64,000 nucleotides of DNA from Flaccisagitta enflata (Eukaryota; Chaetognatha; Sagittoidea; Aphragmophora). Shown one piece after another: positions 37,561 to 49,548 of the stretch. The position numbers and the translations under genes are program-made. The DNA lies in contig OZ231126.1 in assembly GCA_965153355.1 (NCBI GenBank), forward strand, positions 54,436,001-54,500,000. The letters are read 5' to 3'. The notes below the pieces were generated by a model. It did no database searches. It saw only the letters and a list, made by a program, of their open reading frames with translations, and was not told the DNA's origin. The first letter of the stretch is position 1. Each line of letters begins with the position of its first letter.

Positions 37561-38665
37561 TAATTTTAAATAACTTTTAGGAGAGAGCAAACGTTTTGAT
37601 GGGATTTACTTCTTTTAATCATATTGCATCTGAAGATCCGTCACAGTAAAAAGTACCGCATCAGAAAAAACTGATAAGATTATGGGACTGAGTGCATTGA
37701 AAGCAAGCAATCATTATGTGATGTGGGATGTGAGCAGTTTCTCTCTCTAGTCTAGCCTATACTTGCGTTCCGCTGGAAAGCATTGATGCGTTCTACTTTT
37801 CGAGCATTAGCGATTCTGGCACCACCCCAGGGGAAATATAAATGCCCAAATTTTCGGTTCTTTCTAAGAATGAAAGAGAGAGCGACGTAAAACAGAGTAG
37901 TTACAAGCTAAAGATTCCACAGCGATCTTACTCCGTTTATAACGCCAGCGCTATAAATCTAAACAGTTGTTTGACAGGAGTGTCAATTCAATCGCCGAAT
38001 GGCGACGTCTCCACAAGAAATTCAGTTTTCTGTTCACTCAAGCAAATTCGCGTTTCAACACATTCTTGTATCGACTTTCATGCCATTCTTACATGACACG
38101 CAAAACCCGCCAGTAACACACCCAAGCATTCGGTTAGGAGAATTAGGGCGGAAATCATGAGAATGACAAGAATTTCTATCCTATTCACGAGTCAAACTTT
38201 AATGTAGTTGGCTTATCACTAAATTTAACGCTTTACTGACTGTAAATGACTTTCTTGGTAAAAGAAAATTTGGGAATATATCACAATGCCAGTTGGGTCA
38301 AATCAAAGTAACGGGAATAGAAGGGCCGCCACAGATATACATGGGAAATAATCAAACATTGAAAAACAAAAACAATTTTGAAATCTAAATGTTACAGAGT
38401 AAAACAAAAATGTTACCGAATGAAATAAAATCAAACTAGTATTTCTCCCAACCAAAATACCTAACAAGAGCGATTTTTCTTAGCGCAAAAATGAAATCAG
38501 ATATTCCTCATCAATTTTTCAATGCTTTGTTTCAGTGGTTTAGAATACAAACTTACAAGGTTCTATTCCAAGACTGCATTCAACCTCCTGCTCCCGCTTT
38601 TCAATTTCTCCCCCCCCCCCCACATAAGTGTTACTTCCCTCCTATTTCTCAACTCTGCATCTCCG
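37561..38665. other. Intergenic DNA downstream of the TIR-HEAT gene
   Basis: Contains the 3' flank of the minus-strand gene. A plus-strand ATG frame at 37842-38096 looks mildly protein-like but has no motif or splice support. Confidence 0.35.
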
Positions 38666-41171
38666 TCATGCGCTCAATTCGACAAGAGCCTTCATTTCAT
38701 CCTGCAAGATCTTAGTCATTTGAATAGCTCTGTCGGCTTCCTCGCCGCCGATGTTTTTGAGAGCCGCCTGCGCGGCGTCTCTCACGGAGGAGATGTTGTC
38801 GTTCCTCCACACTTGCACCAAGTGGGGGATCATTTTACGATTCCTTCGATAGGCAAAAGCGATGCAAACGCTTTCCCGCACCAGTCGATCCTTGTCCTCG
38901 AGAAGCAGTTTCAGCAACGTATCGTCGATATCATCGAAACTCGTTCTGCAAGTCGTCGAGGTCCCACTGTTGTCGACGGCTCCGAAGCTGTTTGCCGGAG
39001 AACCTCCGACGCCGCACTTAGAGATGGAGATGGCTGCAATGGCGCGAACGTTGGGGTCGTCATCGCCGAGAAGATCCACCAGAGCATCGAGAACGGCCGT
39101 CGATTTGTACTTGGCCAGATTCTCGACGGCCTTAAGGCGGAGCGTGGGATTGGAATCGATACCAAACACCGACATGATGGCCGACTTCTCCATCGCTTGG
39201 TCTTGCAGGCGCACCCAAAACGGCTGCATTTCGCCGTCCACTTTGCAGTATTCCTCGTACTTGGCCTTTTGCACCAGTTGGTCTCCTTTGTCCATGGCAT
39301 CCGATGATGCGTGTCTTTCCGTTTCCCTTCTCCTTGCCTCGATCCGTTTCTCCAAGTCAACATCTTCGTCGCTTTCGTCATCCTCAACCAATTCCTTGTA
39401 GAGGATTTCTAACAGCCATTCTTGTTCCTTCTTGTCGTAAGCTTTGTCTAATTCGTCGCCATATTGATTGTGAAATTCGCCTTTAAATTGACTCCAAGTC
39501 ACGCTTTCCGCGCCGCTAAAATTTCGCTCCCAAAAGAACAACACAGCCGTGTTTTCTTCCAAGGAAGGAGTAAGCGATATCGAAGCAATGCCCAACGACT
39601 CCCTGCATCGTAAGAGAAGGAAAAGAGGCTGGTTGACCATTGAGGTCGAATGAAGCAGCTTTTAGTCACGTCTGTCAGTTGGTCTAACGGGAGGTTTTTT
39701 TTTCTTTTTTTGCATCTGTGCGGTTTTAGCACAAGTGCCCAAACATTTGAGAAAACCTGTTCTATCACTGCCCTAGCCCACCCGCACACAACTTGGGTAG
39801 CCGAGTATCCGGCTTTGTTCTTTCAGATCCTTCCACCGCTTCGCACTTATGCCCTGACAACATCCTTCACACTTAACTTTTCCCTTACATGATTTTTTCC
39901 CTCCGCACTCATTTCAACTTGTAATTTAACAGTTGAACGCAATATTTCTCCGTCAGGCCACACAAATGGCCGAATCATTCATTCAAGTGTCGCCACTTGA
40001 ACAGATAAAAACCAGAATGCAGGGGAAAAGGATTCAATCTTACTAACACCCACTAAGCATCAAGCAGACACGCTTCTGCGAGGAAAACGAAACTAAATGA
40101 GACTTACTTGACCGATGCATAGGTCGCGTCGCTATCAAACTGGGGCGTGGTGGCGCTTTTGTTGAACATGGACAGCTGCCGGTTGACAGGTGAGCGATAC
40201 TTCCTCGAACGCCTCGTACTACGGGAAGTTGCTTGAAATGACTCACGGCGGTCGGTTGCGTATTTGGAAGGCGGGGCGGGAGGAGGACGCAAAGACGAGG
40301 GCGGCGCTGCAGCAAATAAAGAAAAGATCATACTGACCAATTATAAAGGGAAGGGACAACAAAGTCATAGAGGAAAATTCCATGATTAATAAGCGGAAAG
40401 AGAGAGGATGCGAAATTGTATCAGGCATGAGAGCAAAGGGAAGAAAAGAAAAATTTGTAAAGAAATCGCATGCGGATTTGATCAAACGATTCCTTCATCC
40501 TCATCTGAGGCACCGTTGAAAGGGACCCAGTTTAATCATGTTATTCATGTGTATACCTTTCCAAATTTCTTTTTCTTTTCCTTTCCCTTTTCTTTTGCTT
40601 TACGTTGGCCATCGAAGTATTAAGGAAGAGTCCCGAAACCCTTAGTTTTTGATGGCCACAAGTCACTCAATTTTTCCGTGGTTTTTTTTCGTACTTTTTT
40701 TTTGCTTTCCTTTCCTCCTTCACATTGGCCACCAAAGTATCAGGGAGAGTCCCGAAACCCTTAGTTTTTAATGGCCACAAGTCAGTGTCAATTGACCCGT
40801 CAGTCCGTACATTCTAATTGTAAAATTAGGAAGAAATAACACTGAATTTCTTCCCAATGAAAAGCTTCAAAATTACAGTCCCCGACTGGGGACTGTAATT
40901 TTTGAAGCTTTCTCGTCGCGTAAACGCGACTCGAGAAGATACACGATCAAAAAAAAATTTCAAAAAAATAAAATTTCAAAAAAATTTTTCAAAAAAAACA
41001 ATTTCAAAAAAAAAAATTCAAAAAAAAATAAAAAAAAGTTAAAAAAAAAACAGTAAAAGAAAATAAAAAAAAAAATTCAAAAAAAAAAAAAACCTTACGA
41101 GTCCATGACGGCACACCTTAGTATCTGAGCGCGCGCGCTCACTCGCTGGGTGTGTGTGCGTGCGTGCGTGC

Positions 41172-41216
<45 letters not shown>

Positions 41217-44200
41217 CGTGTGTGCGTGTGTGTGTGCAAACTTTTTTTCTTTGTGCAAACCTCTCTGCCATGAAGGTGAACTTTGACCAGAGCAAATCTT
41301 CTGAATACTATAAGTAGTTCAGCGTTGGGAAATAAAAGTAACTAAATTAGTAATTGTTTATTATTTAAATCGTAATAATGAAATTGCTATAAAGCTGAAC
41401 AACAACATGAGTGAAAGTAAAATGATATTTAACTAATAAATGCATCACACAAAAATCTTTGAACAAATAAATGGTCATCCGCAATATGTAAATGAGAAAA
41501 GTGCAAATCTCCTCAATGAACAATTCACCCACTCTCACAGCAGTAATATATTACTACATAAATAGGTTTATATCTCATAAACCAGACTTCAGATTTAAAT
41601 CGAATTTTGCAGGGGCTGTTCAATTGATGTCCTTTACTTGAATACCAAATTAAAAAAAAAATTCACATAACTTTACTACCCTTTGCCTATGTAAACTGCC
41701 TAAGTCCTAGTAACATATTACTACATAAATAAGCTAATATCTCCTAAACCAGACTTCAGATTTAATTCGAATTTTGCAGGGGTTGTTTATTTACTATCCT
41801 TTACTTGTATACCAAATTAAAAAAAAATTCATAAACTTTTACTACCCTTTGCCTATGTATACTGCCTAAGTCCTAGCAATATATTACTACATAAATAAGC
41901 TAATATCTTGTAAACCAGGCTTCAGATTTAATTCGAATTTTGCAGGGGTGGTTTATTTACTATCCTCTACTTGTATACCAAATTAGAAAAAAATTCACAT
42001 ACTTTTACTACCCTCTACCTATGTAAACCACCTAAGTCCCAGCTAAATATTACTATAAAAATAATAGGCAAAGGGTAGTAAAAGTTTATGAATTTTTCTG
42101 AAAATTGGTACACAAGCTCCCATTGACATAATAATAACACTGGTAAAGTTTCATGAACTTCTGAAGTCTGGATCAAAAGATATGAGAAGGTTTTACACAG
42201 ACAGACAGACAGACACACACACAGACAGACTAGCACAAACAGGCTATCTCATAGTCCACCGACGAAAACTGTTCGTCGGGGACAAAAAATCGACATCCTT
42301 AAACTCTTTGGGTAGTTCAAAATATTGTTCGTTTTAGAAAACCGTTACCACTGAAATCACCATTTTTAGGTGAAAAGTGGAGATACCTCTGCGCTTTCCT
42401 CGTATGGGACTCGAACATCTTCTACAAAGAGCTGTTAAGAAAGTTTATCAGTACAAACACTTTTCGATTACATTTCTTAAAGATAGGGTCTGAACTAGAC
42501 TCGCCCCTCATGCTTCAATGCCGGGAGTTGAATACATGTACATGATCTTGAGAGTGTTGTGCATCATTTTCACCATGATGATAATTGTGCCCACTAGTTA
42601 CTACTGCACATAGGTATTAGGAAATGTTGCGTTACCTTTGGCTTTGACGCTGAGTGTGTCCACAGAGCGTTCGGACGTCTTTTGTTCAATTCTCTTCTTC
42701 ATGCGCAGAACCAGGTCGGTCATACGTCTATCAAAGTCTTTTTCTTCATACAGAAGGGTCCATTCCAAACGAGTAAGGACTAGTTTCAAGCCTGCGATAA
42801 GGATAAAAAGGTATGATACGCAGCTGTGTCAAACACATACATGTACATACATGTATACGCTATGTGCCATACGTCGTATTTTCTATACATTTATTCCCTC
42901 TGAGTTTTATCAATCCATCGTGAAATTTGCTAGATTGCTCCAAATACAAAAAAATTTCTTACCGGTGTCCATAACTGGCACGAGTGTGTCGAGAGTATGG
43001 AGGGCTACGGGGAAAAGAAACTTGTCAGAGATGTAAGCGAGAGAGAGTTCGTCGCGACAGAATTTGGACTGAAGACTCTTAGGGCTAACTAAGCTGACGA
43101 AAAGCTTGGCGTCGATGATTGCCTGCCCGATTTTGGCGAGAAAGTCGACGCCGGTGTTGAGCCCCGAGGAATCGACCCAAACGGATATCCCGGCCGCTTC
43201 TAATCGCTCTGTGGATTTGAATAAAATAGAAAATCCTTTAAGGGTTAGTGGTTCAGGAACATCTTGCTATGTGGGAAATAGAAATCTTTCCACCTCTGAA
43301 TACAGTTCATTCACTGACTAATAAACTTGAAAATCAATCAGTAATTGGTGTGAGCTCCCCCTGAATGAATTATGGCCGCCATATGCGAGGGAAGCATCTT
43401 GTAGAGCACCTTGGGGTACTTAGGAGTGATGGGGTTCTAGACTTAGTGTGATTAATTTTTTTTCTTCTAATTTCTATCTTTGAATGACCGTAACTTTTAC
43501 ACAGCTGGAGTGCTGGACCAACTTTATTTTGCCAAAAACAAAAAAGATGCCTTGTCAAACATTCTACATTTTGGTCACCGAATTTTTGTTAATTCATCAA
43601 AAACAAATGAGTTATGAATGTTTGAATAGAAAAGATTACTTAACAAAAAAGTCAAATTGATAACTGATAAACCTTCAAAAGGAAGTATTTCATTAAAAGT
43701 AAGATAACTTCTTAACCCATTGAGGTGGTAAGATGCAGTTTGCGTAGCTCGCTTGCAAATTTAAAGAGCTTCAATTTCATCGCCAATTTTTGCTTTGTCA
43801 GATGAATCTTTGAGATATAGATCAAAACGTGCGGAAAGATTTCCATTTCCTAGATAGTACATAAAGGTTCCGCTCTTTCCTTCTTCTACAGGTTCATTAT
43901 TATTCTTAATTCATGAACCTAATACTTTCTCTTGCAACTATCACCTTTAATTTTCTTCATCATTTCCCTGTCGGTATGACTGTAACTGATCATAACGTCC
44001 TTTGGCCCCATGTCACTGCCGGATGACGTCGAAGACAAAGATCCGTACCCACTTGACTGCAAAGGAATAGGAAAACAAAAGGGAAAGTTAGGACTAATCG
44101 AACTGAATAGAAAAGGATGTGTGGATAGAGGCCAGAGAAAAGAATGCCGGTCGTCTTCCCATTTGAAGGTGCAGTGGGCCTAGTAGATACCAAGTCAAAG

Positions 44201-47200
44201 CCACAGGTATAGCCATAAGATATCACCAGTGAAAAAGAGCTGTAGAACATCTTCGGGCAACTAGAAGCCCTTGGGCTTAGGGTGAAGCTAAATGGCAGAC
44301 TATACCTGCAGCCGTTTTCTCTTCTTGCATTTTTCTACAGCCTCGATGAGAGAAAAACGTAGAACTATTTACAAAGGACTGAAACTAAAGTCTGAAGGCA
44401 GGTAGTTTTCACAGTGCACAGCCAATTTGGTTGAATTTCTTCTCTTATCAAAAGTGGTTTTGATCACTACATGGAAATCTCTTCTTGAAATAGGTAAACC
44501 GCCCTTTGACTCTTAAAACAACTCGAGGCAATTCAACATAGCTCGGAAATACCTGGGAGGAGGCTTTTCGTGCCTTGTCGTTGCTGTTAGGGTTTGAGTG
44601 TCCTTTAGCCACTGTCGGGAAGTTCCAAGGGCTCTTTGTTGATTGCCCGATCCCACTGTCCGTTGTCAATGGAGTTTGCAGGGAGGTCTGACTCGTCATG
44701 TACGAACCAGTCGATGGAACACTGTTGGGAAAAAAGAGGATTTGGATTGGCCATGGATGTTGGACGATATACCAACAGGTCGCCCAAGGGCAATATGTGG
44801 TCAGCGATACCCGTTGCCCTGCTTTGAGTGATTGTGAGTTGGAGTGAAGGGAAGCAGGGCAGCGGCCCCGAAGGGGACAAAGTCCTGTAGAACACAGGGG
44901 GACTTTCGTTCGTCCAGCCTCAAGAAGTGAATTAGATGTTATAGAGGGCTGACTGAAGGCTTTCAAGAGCTTAAACTGAGGTCTAAGAAGGCTGGTGTAA
45001 GGCCTGAGAATGCAATTGGAAGCTTGAGAGGGCGGACTTGAGGCCTGAGAGAGCTAGATTAAGGCTTGAAAGGTCAGAGGATTGATTTGAAGCCTGAGAG
45101 CAATAGATTGAGGCTTAGATGGCTGCTTTGAGGCCTGAGAGGCCTAATTTGAGGCCTAAGACGCCTGGTTCAAGGCCTGAGAATTTGGATTTGAGGCTTG
45201 AGAGGCCTAATTTGAGGCTTGAGAGGCCAGGTTTGAGGCCTGAGAGGTTGGATTTAAGGCCTGAGAGGCCAGATTTGAGGCATGAGAGGCCAGATTTGAG
45301 GCCTGAGAGGCCAGATTTGAGGCCTGAGAAGGGGGGGACGAACAAACGGATAAACGAACGAACGAACGAACGAAAGTCCCCCTGTGTTCTACAGGACTTC
45401 GTCCCCTTCGGGGCCGCTGCCCAAAAGCCGAGGAACACGGCCAATTCCAGTCAAGAGCGAGTGGGCACTGGGCTGGGCAGAGGGAAATACTTCAAAACCT
45501 ACTCAAACTCGTACGTTACATGAACAGAAGCGAGGGCATGGAATCCAAGAAGAAAACAATATCGTTGTTCGCCGCCACCGTTTACCATCAATTGCTAACC
45601 TTTTAGTACCATCAAATTGATGGCCGTGGTAACGAGACGGATCATGCTTTGACTCAAGTCCTTTCTTCAAGCGCGTTCGTTCTTCATCTGCAAGAAGAAA
45701 ACAGTGGGCAACCAAACAATGAAACTTTTTCACCGCCATCTGGGAAAAAAGTGGAGGACCGGCTTTAGCGCACCCGATATCAAGGCATTACCCCCCCCCC
45801 CCTTCAAAGACATGGATCAAGATGTTCCATCGCAGATTATATAATTATCCGAATAGCACATCATGCCGCCCCCCCCCATGGAGCATCCTTTTGTTTAGTC
45901 TCTTGACAGCCTAACTAGATTTTTCATTTTATGTCTTTCCAAACGATCTCTACTATCACGCACGATACGACAGTCACCTGAGAGAATGTTCTCCCCGACG
46001 CAGATGGAAGTGGGAACGGCGACGGCACGTGCTTTGTGAAGAATCATCGGACCAGAGCCGTAAGATTCGTCAGACACGGAAGAATCAATCGAGTCAGCGA
46101 CTGTAAATATAACCACATCAGCGATCCCGAATGAGTTTTATATTTATCATTTAAAATGGCCATTTCAGGTTCCACGTATGAACACTCAATGTTCATTGAA
46201 CAGGAGTTCAGTTCTATCGCGTCAATGGATGTCGATTAATTTTCAAAGGATGAAGGCAGTTTTACTGTATAGAAAGAGTTTGGATTACTGCGAAACATCA
46301 TGATTCACAAAAATCGAGTCGATAGGTTTCATCTAATTATTGTCTTTTTTCCACTACTCATGGATCTGTATACGCAGGCTACCTAGATCCGTATCATGAC
46401 TTCAATTCAGTCTACCTGGTCCTTCAAAATCCGGAGAGCAGAGCTTTTCGACGAATTCCACATTTCCGCCGCTGTCCATTTTTGTGATAAAAGCGCCTTT
46501 GTCATTGGAGACGACACAAGGGACGATAGTCTCCTCTGAAATCTCGTCGGGTGAACCCAAGCTGGACAGCCAAGAAACAAGTGATTCCATTCGAGGTGTT
46601 ATTTCAGTTGACAGTATCTCTTAGCAGACATTTGAGTGACCGAAGAGATACCTTGAACATCACCCCATTAAGATTTTTAGGGTCGTATAAGCACTATAAA
46701 GGATATATCCAACAGATACGATCCATCGATGGTTATTTATGCAGAATCTATTATATCTCTAGTTGAAATCATAAAATCATTGACATTGAGGTTATCGAAT
46801 CAATTTACAGTGTCCCAATCCAAATTCACCATAACAGCTTCGCGGATTATTGTTGGTTCAGGCGATTCAGACCTGATAAAAAAATCCATAGGTCAAGGTG
46901 CACACGAAGGGACAATTTTCACGGTCAAATTGTATTCTAGAAAACAAATAGAATGATGAATTCACAATCTTTTAAAAAGAAATCATATTTTTAGTATAAA
47001 TTATCTATTTATTTGCATTGAGAATCATTTTTGTGTTCAAAGTCAGTTAGAAAAATTGAGAGAAAAAGAGAAAATTAGCTTCCATTCCTTGACTTCTCTT
47101 ACGTGAAATTCTTAATCTGTCTCTGAATGCATAAATTTGCATTTCTAAAAACATGGCCCTGCTCTAAAGACATATAAGAAAAGGGCCATGTTCTTTGAAA

Positions 47201-48202
47201 TGCAAAATTTTGCATTGGTAAACAGAGTAAGAATTTCACGCAAAATGATTTTCCAAATTTGTTGTTCCTGTGCATTGTAACATAATTCTTTTTTCCTGTC
47301 ATCGGCTGTTTATTGTCTTTTTCGTTAGTGTACCACCGCTACACAATTTTGTGTGAATAACCGTCATATTTAAATGGAACCCTGCCTACAGTGCCTAATA
47401 GTTCTCCCAATGAGCAAGCACTCAGCACAAGAGCTAACATGGAAGTCCCCAGATATGTTTAGAATATACAGGCAAAGTTAACTTTGGACTTTCCATATGT
47501 GTGCAGAATATGCAGGCAGATCGATTTTGATAATCAGATACAAAAATAAAAAGAGATACTCACAATCGAAACAAATATTTGGAATGAAAGATTCTGGGGC
47601 TAGTGCCAAGGCTGGAGAGTTTTATTAGAATAGACAGACTTCCCAAACGCCAAATTTTATTCCTGACCACGAAAGAAACCAAATGGTGTCTTACCTTACG
47701 TCCATGGTATCCATTTCAGGGATTGGCTGGTGACAAAGATTTTCACTGATCCTCGGCACTACGCCGGGCGGACTTTTTTTGAACTCCTCAAGAACATCTT
47801 CGTAGATAGTAGGGTCGCGAAGGTCCACCTTCTCACATCTGATACGATTAAATAATATGTAAACGAAGAAGAATGATTCATCAATCGCGATCAAACATCA
47901 ATTGGGATGCAGAGACCTCCAAAATGTGAAGTCACATGCGCTGCGTTCACCAGAGTTATCTACACCACCACAATAAGCTCTACAGCTTTAAATATGTTAC
48001 CTTACAATCAAAAAGACTTGGACAAGGCGGTCACCCTTTTCCTCCAGGCTGCAATACGAGTGATATGTACCAACCTATTATTATCCCGATCACGATCGTT
48101 ATCTATCACAGTTGCACTTCTTTCTTGGAAGAGTTTTTCATTGTCTTCCTCAACGATGCTTTTACACCACGAAGGGCTATCCAAATCACCGTAATCATTC
48201 AT
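38666..48202 (-). CDS. TIR-domain / HEAT-repeat protein, about 815 aa, 11 coding exons
   Basis: Assembled exons, 5' to 3': 48202-48075, 47838-47695, 46561-46416, 46100-45978, 45687-45600, 44721-44553, 44056-43945, 43208-42963, 42791-42636, 40306-40108, 39602-38666. All junctions are GT/AG, all phases agree, and they sum to 816 codons with stop. Residues 1-284 are acidic and Ser-rich without a known fold. A TIR domain spans about 285-400, a basic Pro/Ser linker about 437-500, an unassigned segment with a WERNFSG...WSQFKGEF pattern about 520-570, and at least three HEAT-like helical repeats about 645-805 (AVENLAKYKST, ALVDLLGDDDPNVRAIAAIS, RLVRESVCIAF, SSVRDAAQAALKNIG). TIR domains are signalling adaptors or NAD-cleaving enzymes; HEAT repeats bind partners. 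No transmembrane segment or signal peptide was seen, so it is probably intracellular. The first exon is least certain: an in-frame stop lies 20 codons upstream of ATG 48202, but an acceptor CAG at 48261 could extend it. Confidence 0.86.
39660..39820 (+). mobile_element. Hairpin-ended short element, class A, copy A6, in TIR-HEAT intron 10
   Basis: TTTTAGTCACG (hairpin mostly lost), CACTGCCCTAGCCCACCC, GCACACAACTTGGGTAGCCG and GTATCCGGCTTTGTT. Confidence 0.72.
40860..42283 (+). mobile_element. Helentron/HINE-like composite element, copy 3 (complete, 1.42 kb), in TIR-HEAT intron 9
   Basis: Same 5' palindrome as copy 2 (AAAGCTTCAAAATTACAGTC and its mirror), hairpin GTCGCGTAAACGCGAC (40915-40930), A-rich stretch, GACGGCACACCT, (GT)n at 41146-41237, three 165-bp units (41545-42030), inverted partial unit, ACAGACAGACAG and terminal hairpin at 42260-42280. 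It is antisense to the host gene. Confidence 0.78.
42636..44056 (-). other. TIR domain-coding exons 7-9 of the TIR-HEAT gene
   Basis: Strand A and box 1: KDVMISYSHTDREMMKKI (285-302). BB loop: ISVWVDSSGLNTGVDFL (311-327). Core: AIIDAKLFVSLVSPKSLQ (333-350). Helix C: SKFCRDELSLAY with Glu357, aligning with the catalytic glutamate of SARM1 and other NADase TIRs. End: FPVAL (371-375 approximately) then LTRLEWTLLYEE, a tryptophan box typical of the last TIR strand and helix. Family facts are from general knowledge; activity is not shown. Confidence 0.85.
44778..45426 (-). mobile_element. GGGCAGCGGCC-type element, copy E5, filling TIR-HEAT intron 5
   Basis: Inverted ends at 44850-44906 and 45372-45424 are near identical: GGGCAGCGGCCCCGAAGGGG, then GTCCTGTAGAACACAGGGGG and ACTTTCGTTCG. 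Between them is a 21-bp minisatellite (GAGGCCTGAGAGGCCAGATTT). The outer block GGGCAACGGGTATCGCTGAC occurs once, at 44790-44822 (reversed). The element takes up most of the 878-bp intron. Confidence 0.88.
47100..47241. repeat. Fold-back MITE-like hairpin in TIR-HEAT intron 2
   Basis: TACGTGAAATTCTTAATCTG ... ACATGGCCC and its inverted partner GGGCCATGTTC ... AAGAATTTCACGCA form arms of about 60 bp around a 25-nt centre. Confidence 0.8.
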
Positions 48203-48650
48203 AGTCACCCAAGCCGACGGGAGGAATAGCTTCGGAAATCGAGCTGAGTACTTAGAAACAACAAGTTTCTGGGAACTTCACCACCAAAAATGCGTGAAAG
48301 AAGTTTTGACGCGACAACGTCATCTTGAAGGTTCCATAACCGGTAAGAATCTCAGTAAGAAGCTAGTTTCTAGAGAAAACCAAGAACACAAACACTCGGA
48401 TCATAGTCGGCAATTCGGTAAGTCAGCGCCGAGGAATCTGGTTGACGAATATTATCTGGTTTTCTAAAAATAGAAGTACACCAAAGAATAGGGAGTTGAT
48501 AGAAACTTTTAGATTTTCCGAAAAAAGGATTGACGTCACTAATGTGCTAATCTCTATCAAGCGGAGGCGGATGTAGCTTCGAAATTCACCCATTCAATTC
48601 ATTTCAGCGAAAAGTGGGCGTCTCATTGATGCTCTTGTTCAGAATCATGT

Positions 48651-48652
<2 letters not shown>

Positions 48653-48717
<65 letters not shown>
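48653..48717. repeat. (GA)n tract between the divergent TIR-HEAT and MAX genes
   Basis: About 32 GA units, 450 bp upstream of the TIR-HEAT start and 830 bp upstream of MAX. A regulatory role is possible but unsupported. The rest of 48203-49548 shows no gene. Confidence 0.93.
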
Positions 48718-48719
<2 letters not shown>

Positions 48720-49548
48720 TCAGTGCAAACTAGACATACAACTACAAGTGTGTCTTTTGAAATCCAATGTCCTTTACGGTGATCCTTGGATCTAAATGGA
48801 ATCACTGCTGCCAATTTTGGTAAATTTTAGGTACTTTCTTTGAACAAAAGGCCCAATGTCAAAATCTGTTTGAAAGTTATTTAAAAATCTCCTCTTGCGC
48901 CCACAAATAAATCCACTTGCAAAATCTTGAGTAGTGACATAAGACATTGGTACATCAGGCTCTAATCTTACTAAAGGAAAAGCCAGCTCAGCAATCCCAG
49001 GGTGTGGAGTATTTTGTTAAAAACCAAGTGAGGATTCGATTTGAGAGGAAAGAGCAGCCAGCCAACCTCATGGCAGGCTAAAAGAAGCAGACTACACAAA
49101 CCTTGAAAAGGAGTTCTTGCAATTTGCATGGACAAGAACAAGCTTCAACATATATCATTCATTGAGGTGGTGACAGATAACATGCACATTGCGCATCGAT
49201 ACTTCGTAAAAATATAATCAAACTCTGGTGAACCTCAAAATCTTGTGAACCTTCGAATCTTTTGGGCGCACAACATCAATTAAAAGGTGAATCAGCTTGT
49301 ACCGGGGCCATAATAAGTTGCCAAAGGAGTTGCTATCATAGATACAACTGATGCCGACCGTGGATATTAGGCTTGGTCTGAATGCTGATCAATATAAGAA
49401 AAGTTCTAAAAAGTTTCCCACACGTACCCATATAGTGCAACTTTCATTCGCGCTTAGATACAGCTCAATTCCATCGAGGTTCGAGAGTTGACTTCAGAGG
49501 ACGTTACTACGATAGGCGTTGCTCTAGTGGCCCGCGCTGTCGAACGAA

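Noticed and set aside
37842-38096. Plus-strand ATG frame of 84 codons
   Set aside because: Somewhat protein-like, but no homology recognised, no splice donor supported and no upstream context.
42390-42425. GGGACTCGAAC, possible T-arm of a reverse-strand tRNA
   Set aside because: No acceptor stem, D-arm or anticodon arm can be fitted around it.
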